A stretch of DNA of 64,000 nucleotides from Pyrenula massariospora (GCA_021030905.1 JAGFMI010000012.1:186001-250000); one strand, 5' to 3'. Positions 21,996-34,900 are shown, numbered from the stretch's first letter. Notes: generated from the sequence alone by a model not told the origin. Made by a program: numbers and translations.

Positions 21996-23875
21996 CTACG
22001 CGTTCAAGTTGAGCGGCGAGGTACAGGAGAAAGAGTTCAACTGTGGATCCTTGAAAGCTTCAATCATGCCTGTTGATAGCAAAGTCAATTCGTATCGCAG
22101 AAATCGCAGGTTTGCAGCCAGACTTACCCTCAACAGCGGCATACATGCCCAATCCACACATCGAAAGTGAAGCGAGGAAATAAATTACATGCCAGACGTT
22201 GATGGCAATTTGGAACAGGCCACCACTGAAGAAGCCGCGTACCCATCTTTGGACTGTCGTCTCGTTTCTTATAACCTGTCCAGTCGTAGGATTGAAACCT
22301 TCGCCCTGATCGGCTCGCATGGCGTTCTTCTGGATGTCAAAGCCTAGGGCGAAGAATGGAGGCAGAGTGTATGTCAAATTCAGGAGTGTGGAGGCCGAGA
22401 TGACAGCGACGAAGCCGAAGTAGTCCGGAATAGCTGCCGCTATGATGAACGCCGTTGTCCACCATATTGGGACAATGATAGCATATATGATTTTTCCGCG
22501 TCGGGCGACGAGGAGCGGGGCGTTGAAGATATCCACAAGGATATTGTTATAGAGAACCTTGATACCGATGTTACCGTATAATCCTGCCGCAATAAGAGCA
22601 GCAAGCAAGGAGATCATGTTGCCGGCGGTCTGCCAGCCATAGGGGCTGACTCCTTGATAGCTGGGATTAAAGCTGTATTGGCCTTGGAAGTGGTAAACGT
22701 AGCATCCATAGATTAGATAGACACTGTAGATGAAGAATTGGGCTGACCACATGGCTTTGAGGAAGTCGGCGGGACGCTTCATTTCGGCAAGGAACTCTAC
22801 AAAGAGCTGGGCACCGGCATAGGCAAGAACGCCGGACAACAAGCCATTGAGTGAGCCGACAAGAGAGTTCGGCGGAAGGCCGTTATAGTGGATGATGGGA
22901 GGGTAATTGCCAGCTGCGTCTGGCTTGATGGTGTCAGGATCAACTGCGCTACCGGCTGATCCTAGCTTCGAAATGGGAAAATTTGGCGGTGAATGGGCCA
23001 TAACACCCATGGTAATGAAAATGACTAATAGGTTTAGCCACACGGCAAGGTTCGCTACCCATCCGTAGGCTTTGAGAGTGCGGATCTGCGTAAGAAAGAA
23101 ACCGGCGATGACAAATAGCACTGGGCAGACAACGTAGCACAGCCGGAACTTCGACATCTGTGATATGTTTTCGCCGTTTTGAATGGTGACTTGACCAAGG
23201 ATCAAAAGCAGTCCCAGCGCTTGAAGGATGTTAGTCGTATAACGAGCGGCGGTACCCCAAGTTCTGAATCCGAGATCACCGTAGTTCCTGGCCGGAAATT
23301 CGTAGCTATCTACGCCTAGATAGACGTGATAGATAAGATACCCAGAGTAGCCGGCCATAAAGCCAAAGACAGTATATAGCGCAACACCGGGTCCCCACCC
23401 AAGAGTTCCCATGGCAAACCCGACACCATATGGACCTAGGATGTCAGTGGTAATCAAATAGAAGCCTTTCCGAGAACATCAGCAATCGCTCGAAATCATG
23501 GAAACTGATGTGGTTTCACTCACACGCGCCCCATGATGCCGTCCTGAATGCACGACTAGCATTCGTCCACTCCTCGTCTGAAATGTCAAATCTATTTGAC
23601 TGCTTTGCGAATTTCTCTTCGGCGATTGCATGGCTTGAGGATTCCGGATTACTATCGTGGTTGACATTCTTCTTGCGGAGCACGATTTCCCGCCAGTTGA
23701 GCACTGGAGACTCGTAGGTCTTTTCCTCTTCTCTCGTTCGTAGAGCGTAATAATGGTACTCTTCAAACGTGACGTCAGGATCGTGCGGCTTGCGGGCTTG
23801 CGGCTTGACGTATGTGCTCGCTATCACATCTTGTGAGCCAGGAGAGCCATTATTGGAATCGTGCTTTTCATCCAT
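21996..23875 (-). CDS. Amino-acid transporter (AAAP / Aa_trans family)
   Basis: Three exons: 23875-23524, 23465-22128 and 22069-21996, spliced in phase 1 twice, giving 587 residues. The soluble N-terminus (MDEKHDSNNGSPGS, FEEYHYYALRTREEE) leads into a ten- to eleven-helix transporter beginning TASWGACFYLITTDILGPYG. The fold signature includes GTLGWGPGVALYTVFGFMAG, LGLLLILGQVT and VLAYAGAQLFVEFLAEMKRP. The third exon adds the tail MIEAFKDPQLNSFSCTSP, typical of fungal neutral amino-acid permeases of this family, which confirms that the apparent stop at 22060 is intronic read-through. The start was chosen at 23875 because it opens the acidic tail; upstream in-frame sequence is Arg-rich and unlike the family. 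Plasma-membrane import of amino acids by proton symport is the expected role. Confidence 0.9.
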
Positions 23876-25059
23876 GCTGGTCTTCGAGCGCAACGGTCGC
23901 TTGGCGGTAAAGCTTGTTTCGAGAACAATGGCAGAGAACAGAAGCATCATAGCGACAGACGTTGCGCCGGACGCCTCATGTAGCTTACGCGACGGGTCCC
24001 ATGCCCCCGGGAAGCTGCGTCCGTAGCTGACCTGTGGACCTACCTTGTCCGGAGCATGGTGGTAACATGATGAGTGCATGAAACGTGGTGTGCGATAAGC
24101 TGCCGCCCATGCAGCCAATCTACGCCAACCCCCGCGTCGTGCGCCCTGCCGATCTTCATCGATGGGGTCGCTTTCGGCTTCGGGTGAACAATTGGACGAA
24201 GGCACCGGTGAAGGAATACGAGTCTTCAGAAGCGGAATCCCTCAATGTAACTTGTCTTGACAAATCTCCCGTACCTGCCTTCGTATGGAACACGGGGTGG
24301 GGGAGGGGTGGTGTCCAGCTTCTTCAGTGCATCATCATCCAGGGTCAAGGCATTCAACGATCCGCCAAGTCCGCACTCATCTAGCATTACAAGCTATTTC
24401 CAACCTCAGTTTTGTCGTGATGGCTTTGAATGGCGCAAGACATGAAGATTGGATGATAATCAAATTATGTGCAAAACGAGGTATACCCTCGCTCATTATG
24501 CAGCACTTACGGTTCGCTTTCTTTCACTAGCATCTGCGAGTAGGCTCCCTTTGCAACCTCTCAGAAGCTAACGGTCGGTGTCGCTGTCATTCTACAATCT
24601 GCTACCTGGTCCGTTGACACACTATGGACTGGGCTCTGCTCTACGCAGTCATCCTAATATTTCCTTTTAAAACCTCGGCTGGGACGAACCAATAAAGATA
24701 CGTTATCCATGTTTTCAGAAGGTAGGTGCAACTCACCATCGAGACTGCTATGGCCCGAGAAGGGAAGCGACGATGCTTCCAAGGCTGCTACGTTCAAGAA
24801 AAGGAAGCGACGATTTCCCCGAGCGGTGCAGCCGATTGCGCTCCTTCTATCTTTGCCGTGCAGATGACTTCTTGATGATGAGAAGCAGTCTGTCGTTTGG
24901 CGCGGTAAAACGAAATCTTCTCCTGTAAAACCTCTTACCCCTTCGTCTACAAACCTACACTATACTTCCCATTTCTTCATCATCGTACGAAAACTGCACT
25001 CACTACTTGAGTATTTGCGTATCCTCTTTTGAAGGCGTCGGCTGCTCCTTTTGCTCGCT
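23876..25059. other. Divergent intergenic region
   Basis: Lies between the transporter start and the plus-strand secreted-protein start, so it probably carries both promoters. A duplicated block GAAGCGACGATG(C)TTCC / GAAGCGACGATTTCCC occurs near 24762-24820. No gene seen. Confidence 0.55.
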
Positions 25060-26470
25060 ATGCGGCTGCTTATCTCTCTTCCAACGTTTGCCGTGTTGCT
25101 AGCAGGCTTTGCGTCAACTGCCCCCCTTGATAGTGCTGAAATCAATGGCGCGGAATTAATTGTCAGTAGAGATACCGGGATCGTAAGCGCTTCCAGCAAA
25201 CATCGGGTCTCTGCCATATTAACAACTGCTTGCTCAGATGACTCCCACCAAGCGAGACCTTACTTCTGAATTCATCGATCAGTCAGTCCTCCTAAATCAT
25301 GCTCAATCTGCACGCATCTACTCCGCCACTCCGTACCTGCGCGAGGGCGTGATAGAGTTCAAGTTCAAAGTCGATGGAACCGCGCAAGGGCTTGCCATGA
25401 ATGCCAGCACCGGTATCAATCTCGCCCATATTTCTTCTGCCGATGGCCCCACCGTGTCGCTTGTACCAGCCAGCGCAGTAGATTGGCTTCAAAGTCTTCA
25501 AGGCGTACGTTTCACTTCGGAGAAGGCTCAAATCATTGCAGTCAACTTCCAGACTACGAGCATCCTTTACCATGTCGTTCCAGAGCACGGGCAGGTGCAC
25601 AAAGTCCAAGGCGACGCCTCGATTCACAATCTCGATCGCATTGATCCGAACGCTCCTCCAGAGCTAAGCATCCTCATTTCGCTTCCGGGCTTTCTAGATC
25701 GGCGCTCGAAAAATACCCACTTTCCTTCGACGCGCTGCCTCATAACCTGTCCAAAAGGCCATGACGCGGTCTACGACAAGCGTTCTCGTCTTTGTAGCTG
25801 CCATCCACCATCTAACCATACAATCCTTCCTCTGAACAGCACTGCCACTCCAGTCATGAGGAAACCCAACAACGACGAAACGCAGGAGCAGAAGCGCAAC
25901 ATAACGAACGAGATCCATACCGGAAATCATTGTCCCCGTCGGGGCGATCCATACTGGCCGAAACCTCCATTCCCTAAGCCCTGCAAGCGCGATGAAGATC
26001 CCACTACTGTACCCGTGCCTGAGCGACTCGTCAATCCCATCGGTTCCTCACCGGGGACAGAATGGGGTCCCGAGTCTCCTACTCCTATACCTGTGCAAGA
26101 ACGGTTCACCAATTACACGGAGCCCTCGCCCGTGCCAGAAACGCCTCACGAACCTCGCGAGAGCAAGAAGGACTGCCTCAGGAAGGGCTGCAGCAAAGGC
26201 AAGCAGTGCGTGGAGCTCACCAACCCTCACACTGGAAACGGAAACGGCATATGGGTCTGCGCGTACCCTCACATCGGCGCCCCGAACGCCCGGCGTCGCG
26301 GCATCACAGAGGTCGACCAGTACTCTGCTACCGTGGACGAGAACACGTGCCTGGGGATGAGGTGCCTCGCCACCAACGACGTGGCGATCTACAACCCGTA
26401 CCTGCAGGCTTGCTTCTGCGCGACTGATTCGGCGGCAAGGACGCTGAAGCGCGGGAAAATTCACGGTTAG
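25060..26470 (+). CDS. Secreted proline-rich, cysteine-containing protein
   Basis: Exon 1 (25060-25182) encodes a signal peptide MRLLISLPTFAVLLAGFAST; a 55-nt intron (GTAAGC...TTGCTCAG) joins in phase 0 to exon 2 (25238-26470), giving 451 residues. The first part (about 60-190) has no known fold; then come CLITCPKGHDAVY and CSCHPP, a Pro/Glu-rich middle (PTTVPVPERLVNPIG, PTPIPVQERFTNYTEP, a diverged direct repeat), and a C-terminal cysteine block CLRKGCSKGKQCVEL, WVCAYP, CLGMRC and CFC. Dibasic KR sites (TKRD, CKRDED, LKRG) fit Kex2 processing. N-glycosylation sequons (NHT, NST, NIT, NYT) are frequent. Role unknown; an effector or wall protein is possible but not shown. Confidence 0.7.
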
Positions 26471-27355
26471 GCAGGCTGGAGATGCGTGCGCGCTTGGGAG
26501 TGGCTAGGCTTGGAAGTGTGCTGGTGGATTTTGGTAGTGACATCACAATAGCAAAACTGATGATTTCGTGTTCGCCCATGCTGCCACGATCACATGAAGT
26601 GGAGAAAAAAAGAGCAGGCGCGATAATTTAGTAGATCAGTGTGAGAGGCAGGTAGGTAGATTGATAATAATTACATTGCACTCCTTTGTAATATTCTATC
26701 TCGGATTCCCTGATACGGGTGGCTAGATGGCTTTTCGAGCTTGATACTTAGTCGCCCTCGAAACTGGAGCACGGCAGAAAAGATCGTGAGCCGTTGCCTA
26801 CCCACGCACGTACCGGGTAGATACCTTCCCTACCCGTATACAAACGCAATCGATCATGCGATTCCTAGTTGAATCCCTGGGTTAGCTAAGCGGAGCGAAG
26901 AGCTCTCAGATCGGATGGAAAGACAAGGGTTTGCTTGTCAGCTGTCACGGAGACGCCCGCAGAGCAGCCTGCAGGACGGACAGCTCGCTAAGGGGGGAAG
27001 TAATGCAAGGGGGTGGCTTGACTTGACTTGACTTGCGGTGCATGTCGGCTATCCGCTCGTCGATCTAGGCTTTGCGACGGGAATTCGAGGTCGAGAAGGG
27101 AGATGTTGGGATTGATATGACTGGTTGTCTGACGGGGGTAGATAGCATGTCGAGCTTGCGTATGACTAGGTAGGTAGCTGGCTGTTCATATAGCACATTA
27201 TGGCCTGCAGTCTAGCCGTACTTCCGCCGGTCCAATACAAGCGGTTTAAGAGCTTCCTTGTGCCTTTTGCGCCCGAAAAATCGTCAAAAACGCTTCCATA
27301 TCCCGTCCATCATCCCTCGTCAGTTCACCGATGCGTGATGCGATATGATATCATG
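26471..27355. other. Convergent intergenic region with short tandem repeat
   Basis: A (TTGAC)n tract lies near 27015-27035. Otherwise nothing recognised. Confidence 0.55.
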
Positions 27356-29620
27356 TCAAGTGCTACTCCGCCTCCCTCTCCCCTTTCCCACCAGCTTCCT
27401 CCACGTACCTTTCCAGAATCCACCCTTCTCATGCTGCCTACCATTATTCTGATGAGCCTCTACCCCCCCTTCGCAATCTGCTAGCGCCCTCTCCTTCTTG
27501 CTCAATTTCTTCCCCCTCCCACCCCCAGCCCTAGCAGCAGCCGCCGCCCCATCATCCGCAGCACATTCCCCAAACTGTCTCAACGCCTCATACCGATGCT
27601 CTGCCGGCATAGACGGGGGCGGTAGGTACCCGGGCGCGGACACGCCAGGCCGAGGCAACAGGGGCCGGGAAGTCGGCGACCGCCCTCTTTCTCTTTGTTC
27701 GTCGACCCTTAGACTGAGGGTTGGGGCGGCGGTGAGGGAGCGGTCCATGCGCGGCCGCTCACGGAAGAAGTCTGGGTTTGCGAATGTGGTGGGTGTGTTT
27801 GAGGGGTGGGGGAGGGGGAAGGGGCTTGGTGGGGGAGGGTTAGCTGTGGGGAGTGGTATGCGAGTATCAAGGGAATTTATTGGGGGCTGAGGGAGAGGAG
27901 TAGAAGGCGGTGAGGTGGGAGGCGGGAGGTGAGCGGGACGAGAGGTAGGGTGGAGGAGGGAAGGGGGCGGAAGGTGAGTGGGTGCAGAGCTGGCATGATT
28001 ATCAAGGTTGGTGTTGGCATTTGCGAAGGTGTCCGAGTGGCGCCGGTGCGCAGTTGTCGTCTCAGCTTCTTGCCTCGCTGAGGATACATTCAATGAGGGG
28101 AGCGGCGGAGGGTCTTCAATTCGTGGGCGGCTGCCAAGATTTAGCGCACCAAAACTCTTGACTTTCTTGAGGAACGTGGACGGCTTTTTGTTTTGGTTGA
28201 GGTCGTCGTCCCAATCAAAGCCTGAGCGTTGAGGCGAAGAGGAAGTCTTTTGTTCAATAAGCGGGAATAGAGTGGCTAGACCGGTGTCAGGATTGGAGCC
28301 AGCATCGGGCAAGGAAGGCCATGGGGTATTTGGGGCGGTAGAAAATGTTTCGGCGTCGGCGGAGGAAGTAGAGGCATGGGACAGTTTGGATGTACTCGAA
28401 GTCCAGGAGGTGTTAGTGGGATTTGGCGTGTCGCTATTTGTCGTGGAGACGCATGGGCTGGTAGGAAGAGCTCGACGATTTGGCAATGAGGTATTGGTGG
28501 ACGGAGCTGATAATGGGCATTCACCACTGTCTTGGGAGTATGAAAGGAAAGATGACATCGTTGAGGTGCCAAAGGGGGCAGACGAGGAATGTGAACACTC
28601 AGGAAACAAGATAGGTTTAGGTAGAGGTTTAGAGAGACACTTGTAGTAGGTAGCCATGTTCTCGTGGTAGCCGATAGCTTGGCGATATTGAATGTTTCGT
28701 CTCCTGGCAGGTGGGGAGCCGGAAGGACCGGTGGGAGGTGAGTCTGGCAGTTGACTTTTTTGCGCCTGCGCTGATGTTGGAGAGGCTGGCGCCGATGACA
28801 AGCTACAAACAGCAGTAGAGGTGGAATACATGCTGCTTGGGGAGAGGTGTTGTGAGTGTGAGTTGGTGCAAGTAAGAGATGGAGGAGTGATAGATTTTGC
28901 GAGTGGATGGCTATTCGGTGGTGTGACTGGGCGATAGGAGCTTCGTGCTGTTGTCCCTGATACGTTAGAAGATGCTGTCGAAGCACGATTGTCGTGACGA
29001 GTTTCCGGAGCTGGTTCTGACGAGGTGGAGCAGTGGCCGTCCTTCACTGCTCTGCCACGGCGTGAGAGCATGATGGAAGGAAGTGAAGGTCCGGTCTGAG
29101 CTCGTCGCCGGTTCGCCGAATTGATGGTATCCTGTCGAGAGATGGAATTCTGTGTCTGAAGCCGGTGAGGAGTCTCTGGAAGATGCCTAGCAAGATCAAA
29201 TGCGTTGCTCGGTCGATGGATAATGTTATCCTCTTCAGTACTGTATTCTGAGGCATCGCTAGACCGGTGAGATAGCTCTCTAGTGGGGTATTCGGATGAT
29301 CTTCGAATTTCTGGCTGAGCGGCGTAATCATGTTCAGCGTAAGGAGATAGGACTGAGTAAATTTTCGGAGGACTGGTAGTATCCATCATCGAGTTGATTT
29401 CCTTGCTTGAGTCCACATAGGAGGTGAAGTCCTCCATGAAGGTGTTCACGGAACCTTTCCTTGATTCGGTGACAAAATTGACGCGGCTCTGTATGTGAGC
29501 CAGTTCTCCCTCGACTTCCGAGGAAAGCCCATTGCTCTCCGGTTCCAATTCTCCAGGAAGGCATGTCGTACCATTGGAGGAGCCCCTGATGGTCGATGGA
29601 AAGGGGGACCACTGATTCAT
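27356..29620 (-). CDS. Ser/Pro-rich low-complexity protein of unknown function
   Basis: One open frame of 754 residues without a recognised domain. The N-terminus (HIQSRVNFVTESRKGSVNTF) may form a short helix; the rest is Ser/Pro/Thr-rich and probably disordered, with a conserved-looking core around RRRNIQYRQAIGYHENMATY and SGFDWDDDLNQNKKPSTFLK followed by KVKSFGALNLGSRPRIEDPP. The C-terminus is basic (GFWKGTWRKLVGKGRGRRSS) and could bind membranes or nucleic acid. No signal peptide or membrane segment is seen. Long disordered scaffold or regulatory proteins of this type are common in filamentous fungi. Codon content stays consistent throughout, and the other-strand frames here are shadows. 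Confidence 0.65.
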   Translation of the reverse strand: MNQWSPFPSTIRGSSNGTTCLPGELEPESNGLSSEVEGELAHIQSRVNFVTESRKGSVNTFMEDFTSYVDSSKEINSMMDTTSPPKIYSVLSPYAEHDYAAQPEIRRSSEYPTRELSHRSSDASEYSTEEDNIIHRPSNAFDLARHLPETPHRLQTQNSISRQDTINSANRRRAQTGPSLPSIMLSRRGRAVKDGHCSTSSEPAPETRHDNRASTASSNVSGTTARSSYRPVTPPNSHPLAKSITPPSLTCTNSHSQHLSPSSMYSTSTAVCSLSSAPASPTSAQAQKSQLPDSPPTGPSGSPPARRRNIQYRQAIGYHENMATYYKCLSKPLPKPILFPECSHSSSAPFGTSTMSSFLSYSQDSGECPLSAPSTNTSLPNRRALPTSPCVSTTNSDTPNPTNTSWTSSTSKLSHASTSSADAETFSTAPNTPWPSLPDAGSNPDTGLATLFPLIEQKTSSSPQRSGFDWDDDLNQNKKPSTFLKKVKSFGALNLGSRPRIEDPPPLPSLNVSSARQEAETTTAHRRHSDTFANANTNLDNHASSAPTHLPPPSLLHPTSRPAHLPPPTSPPSTPLPQPPINSLDTRIPLPTANPPPPSPFPLPHPSNTPTTFANPDFFRERPRMDRSLTAAPTLSLRVDEQRERGRSPTSRPLLPRPGVSAPGYLPPPSMPAEHRYEALRQFGECAADDGAAAAARAGGGRGKKLSKKERALADCEGGVEAHQNNGRQHEKGGFWKGTWRKLVGKGRGRRSST

Positions 29621-31932
29621 CAGAACGGCCGAATAGAAGCTTCAAAAAAGAAGATTTCTAAGGAAGGTCTATATTTGGGGATGTGAAGGACTATTATACC
29701 TAGACCGACGCCCTGACGGGGAGGAGAACTACTTCTCCTTGACGCATTGGCGATGGGACGCAGACTAGAGCTGAGAGTGGGCTATGCACAAGAACACAAG
29801 TGCATCGCTATTGGCCGGATTTGGTAAGGGATGCACTCAAGGCTGAAGCCACATCAATGTAACATACTGTGCATGCTTACCAGACTGTTTTCAAAAACGT
29901 TTCTTCCCATGTTAGGACATCCCAAGAGACATTCTTCAGATCCTGGGGCAAGAGCGCTCTGCATTGACCACTTGGAGGAGGTCATTTGGACAATCTGATC
30001 ACCACAAGGGATAAAAGTAAAGGGCGAAGGGGTGGCCGAGCCATTAGGCTGCGACGTGAGATAGCAAAACCGAGTAGGTTCAATAAAGTAAACCACATCC
30101 AAATGTTTCCACAAACTGAAGAGGGCAATAGAGGCGGTCAACGTCAAACAAAAGAAACTTCATCCTGACGTCGATGCATGCTGCTATTGCGAGGGGGAAT
30201 CGCATGCTTAAGATGACGCATCACCTTAGCCTATGTCTCTCAGCAGCAGAAACGGCGTGTTCGAAGCTCGAGTCGCAGGGTCGATACATGTAGAGACACT
30301 TGGTGCATTCACGTACAAGGAATTCCTATGCTTTAGTCTGCCGTGTTATCCGTACCTTTATACACCAAGATCATGGCCAAGGGATAAAGAACATCCCACG
30401 AGATACAGTGGGAATGGATTTACATACCGGTCTCGATGCGTTTACACCCACTATGGTCGCAAAGTCGGTTCAGGGCTTCGGAGCTGAAAAGCTGAGGTTG
30501 TGAGACAAACACGCTGATGGCGTTTGCGGTGGAATCTCGCGTTTCACCAACATGCTCTCTGCGAAAAAGACGTTCAATGTCTCGGGATCCGACAGCTCGC
30601 CGAGGTTGTAAGCTCATTTGAGGCCATGCAGAAGGCCTGGAGGCAGCACGTCAGTGTCGTTGAGATGCAGGTACACTGCAATCTTTCAGGAGTCGCAGAG
30701 AGCATGTCGCATTTGGTGTAGATGTGTAACGCGGATGTGATCGATATCGACGCTGTTTATTTTTGCGACAATCGACCGGGGCTAGGCGTAGGCTTCAATT
30801 GGAGGGCGGGAGAATCAGGCGATGGTAACGGGAAGACAGGAAGATCGACTGATTCTGGAGAAGCGTCCTTTCGGCTCACGGATCGTTGGCGCGTACCCAC
30901 CAATGGTGGCCTTGCAACCGCTTGTACCAAGGAGGCGAGAGACGAGGATGAGGAGCGCTTGTTGTAGATGACGGAGGTCGTGTAGGAATCCACTTCAAGC
31001 GGACAGTCGCCTTCCCTCGGCGTCTCTCTCTTCCTCGTTCCAACATGTCAAAGCGATCTCGAATCTTCCACCCACTCTTGCAGACTTGATGACGGCTCGT
31101 TCGAAGGATGACAGGGATGAGGGGGCCAGGCTCGACACGCCGCTTGCCAACTCATCCACAAGGCCCGAACCCAGCCACCCGACATTTCCAAGTCCACAGT
31201 TGACGATCTCCATGGCATCGCTTCTTCACTTCGACTAGAAGGCTAGGACCTTGCTCGCCTTGGATAATCGTCAGTCTTCGTCGTCGTCGATAACTGTGGC
31301 TATGCTTGTAACCGCCAGTCCGCGTCTCGTCGTTGCTCCGCTTCCTTGATTTTCTGATCGTCCGTCTGGCTGCTGGAGACCCGTCCCAGCTCATGCGACA
31401 AAACCTCCGGTTCAACCATTGGGTACCATGATAGCCCAAAACCATTGTCACCGTTTCTTCGATAGCGTGTCCAGCTTCGGTAGCAGCATTGACCTTGCTG
31501 GGCCGATCCCGCTGTTGCGGCGAAACTTTTGAGTTGACGGCTGCATCACGCCTAACCCGCAGAAGCTCCCGCGGCTTCGGCTTCAACACCGCCTTTGCTC
31601 GAACCAAGATCTGGAAACCGCTTTTCGAGCTACTATGCAGACTAGATCGAAAGTGAACTGTTGTTGAATCGCCGTCGTTGCAGATTGGTGAGTCTCCCGC
31701 TAGATTCCCAGCCTCCATCTTTGAGCCTGACCAGGGTGTGATGACCAGCCTCCTCAAAAATATTCCAAAGTCAATTCCCACTCTGCGCGTCTCTACGCGT
31801 CGCTGACCTCTTCTCACAGCAGAAAGCCTACCTTTGGCACACCTTGTCCACCAACCTTCCAATTCTCCGCAACCTTATACTCCGACTGCGTACAACCAAA
31901 ATTTGCAGTCCTGAGCCTGGCTCAGCCGGGTC
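29621..31932. other. Ambiguous region with partial coding signals
   Basis: No gene could be resolved. A 236-codon minus-strand frame (31862-31152) and an alternative minus-strand frame reading VEPEVLSHELGRVSSSQT to DADWRLQA and a stop near 31309 both look partly coding. The plus strand near 31870 reads HLVHQPSNSPQPYTPTAYNQ before a TGA, in the same frame as the next gene. A Ser/Pro-rich minus frame lies at 30993-30757. At least one short or broken gene, or the 5' exon of the next gene, is probably here. Confidence 0.35.
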
Positions 31933-34900
31933 GTGTCGTCACAGGAGCTTCAATATCCAAGAGAGATAGTCGCATTGTCTTCCCACGCTCCTCTAAATAT
32001 TGACGACTTTTACGAGTACTACGACCCTAACGAAGAGTCCGAACATCAAGAGTCACGACTAGAGCATAATCCCACACCGGATTCACAGCGGTTCGTTCAA
32101 GACTTTCAGCGAGGAACATATATTTCACGACCTAATTCACGACACTCTCGCTCCCAATCTCGACAAAGACGAGTTTCTGAGCCGTACTACGAATACCTAG
32201 AGCAAGAAGTCCAATCACGGAATCCAAGCCGGCACTCTCGTCGATCTCGGTCACAAGTTAGACGATCGGGGCAACCCAGTCCATTTACCCTACCATTTGA
32301 GGAGGAGATACGAAGGGGTCGAAGCCCAAGCCCTCCACAACGTCCACCCACTTCGTCAAGCATCCGACAGTTGAGGAGGACACCAAATTTGCCAGAGCGA
32401 AACGCTTCACGAGCACGAGCCACTTCACTACCGCCAGCTTTCGAGGTTTTCCAGCAAGTTGCACCAGACCCGATACAACCTTCGTACGTCACTCCTGTCG
32501 AGTTTGAGGACATCTATCCTGCACGCCCGTTGGCTCTCAGTACAAACACCTCGCAAGAATTTCAACGTATCGTCAACGACGAATCTTTCTGGCCTCAAAG
32601 GAACACCCGCATCTCAAGGCGCACCCACGAGGCGATTTTATTTGCTGTTGAAGCTATCAGAAGAGGGAGAGGCAAGGACTACTGGCATCTCACTCCTGAC
32701 ACTGTCGAGGAGAACGCTTCGATGTCAGATTTGACTGGTGGCCGAGCCCCACTAGGTACAACAGCGCGAACACAAAATGGAAGCACCAGACCTGCGACCG
32801 GGCCAATGCCGGTTGCGGAGCGGACACCAGAACGGCTGAAGACGCCAACCGATGTTATGAGACATGCTAGAGCTCGAATAGCAAGGCAAGAAGCTGAACG
32901 GGAAGCCTCAAGACAGCAACAACTAGAAGAGCGGGAACGAAGGAGACGAGAACAACAAGTTGCCACCGCAGATTCGGCAACACAAAGAAGATCTGGTCCA
33001 AGAAGGTCAGGTGGTGAAGGACAGTTTGACAGTCAACCTGTTGACCCAGCAACGCAAAGGAGAAGTGCGGGTAGAAGATCAGCTACAGAATCTCAAATTG
33101 ACCCTCAAGCGCCGAGCACTTCAGCTCAGCCTCAGGGTAGCCGAAGGCTAGAGACTTACCCGCCCGCGGCTGCGACTCAGACACGTCAGAGGGGCGCCTC
33201 TCTAGATCAAGGTCAGCCCAGACCTGTTTCTTCACAGCCGCAGTCACGTGTAGCTACAACTCGACATGATCAACAAGGCTCCCGTCGAAGTCGAACAGAT
33301 CACGACCGGCAGTCTGATGTTGAAACAGGACAAGATGGCCCAAGCCAAGGTGTGCGAAGAGATGCGCGACCTGCACCACCAAGTAGTCAGCAGCCTCCAC
33401 CGCAGTCCCAGCAGCAAGATTCACAAAGTCAACCTCAGACACAAAGAGCTCCTTTTCCGCATGCCTTTGAGAGGTGGGAAACACTCTCTTCACATTGGGA
33501 AGGTCTCACGGGGTACTGGATTAGACGGCTGCAGGAGAACGAGTCTGAATTAAGAAATGAGCCCCTGAGCCAGCAGATGTACCGCCAGATCACTGACCTC
33601 TCGGCTGCTGGCGCCAACCTTTTCCACGCTGTAGTCGAACTACAGCGGTTACGGGCGAGCTCCGAGCGCAAGTTCCAAAGGTGGTTCTTTGAACACCGTA
33701 CCGACCAAGAACAATTCCAAGAAGTCCAGGCTGGTCTTGAGCGATCCCTACAGACGGAGCGTCAAAAACAAATAGAGGCACAAGCTACTGTCAACGCGGC
33801 CCAGGCTGAACGGCTAAAGGCGGACGAGCTTGTTAAGGAGATGCGAAGGGAACTAAATATCAGCAAGGAAGAAGCCCGACGTGCATGGGAAGAGCTTGGC
33901 AGACGCGAACAAGTCGAACGCGAATGGACTGTTTCACTGCAGAATGGTCAGCCTACCGTTGTAGGTGGCGTGGAGGTGGTCCCCATGACGCAAGGGGTGC
34001 CAACCAGACGAACGAGCACCCGAGACCGACCACCAACACGAGAAGGTCCGTACGCGGGCGGACCAGGCCCAAATATCTTGTCAGGCCAGCAGCGTCGTGA
34101 TGAATATGACGCCCGTTACGACGATCGTCCATACCAGCCGAGCGCATCCTCTCCCACAGAAACCGACCCCTTCACTCAAGGCTCCCAGACTGACCCGTCT
34201 CAAAACCCCCAAGAACGAGATGACTTCCCCCGTGCTGAAGACTACTACATCCAACAGCCACGTACTCAACCCCAAACGTCCTCCGCCGCCATCGCAGCCC
34301 GCACCTCCGCTTCTCCCGCCCCTCACCACGGCTATCCGACGACGGCGCCAACAACGGCCCCCTCGACAACCCGCTTCTACCAGCACGAAGGTCCCGCCTC
34401 CTCCCTTCAACAACAACCTACAGCCACAACTGCTCCATCCCTTCACAGCGATACACGCTCATACATTCCCAGCACCGGCTCACCTTCCCCCTCCGCCGAG
34501 GATGACGCCGAATACGAGATCGACCAGTACGGCAACCTTCGCCGCGACTCTCAAGGGCGACGTATACCCTTCCGCGGCCCTAGCGCCGGCGCTCAATCCG
34601 ATGATCTCACCGAATCCGACGAGCTCGACGTCCGCGAGCAAATGGAGCGCGAGCGGCTGTACCGAGATCGCTACGCACAGCCCCCGTCAGGGCAGGTCTC
34701 TTCGTCACGACCGAGCTATAGCAGTGCGACGGGGGCGGCTCCGCCACCGGCCGTACCCACGGCGCCGAGCGCGGCGGATTACTCGGGGCAGGGGTGGGGC
34801 GGGGCCGGGTGGGAAGCGATCACGGCGACGCCGAGACATCGACATCCAACGCGGTTGAGCGATGTGCTTGAGGAGGATGAGCGGAGCCGCGCGACGAGTC

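Noticed and set aside
27498-28646. Plus-strand open frames inside the 27.4-29.6 kb gene
   Set aside because: They are antisense shadows caused by the Ser/Pro-rich codons of the minus-strand gene.
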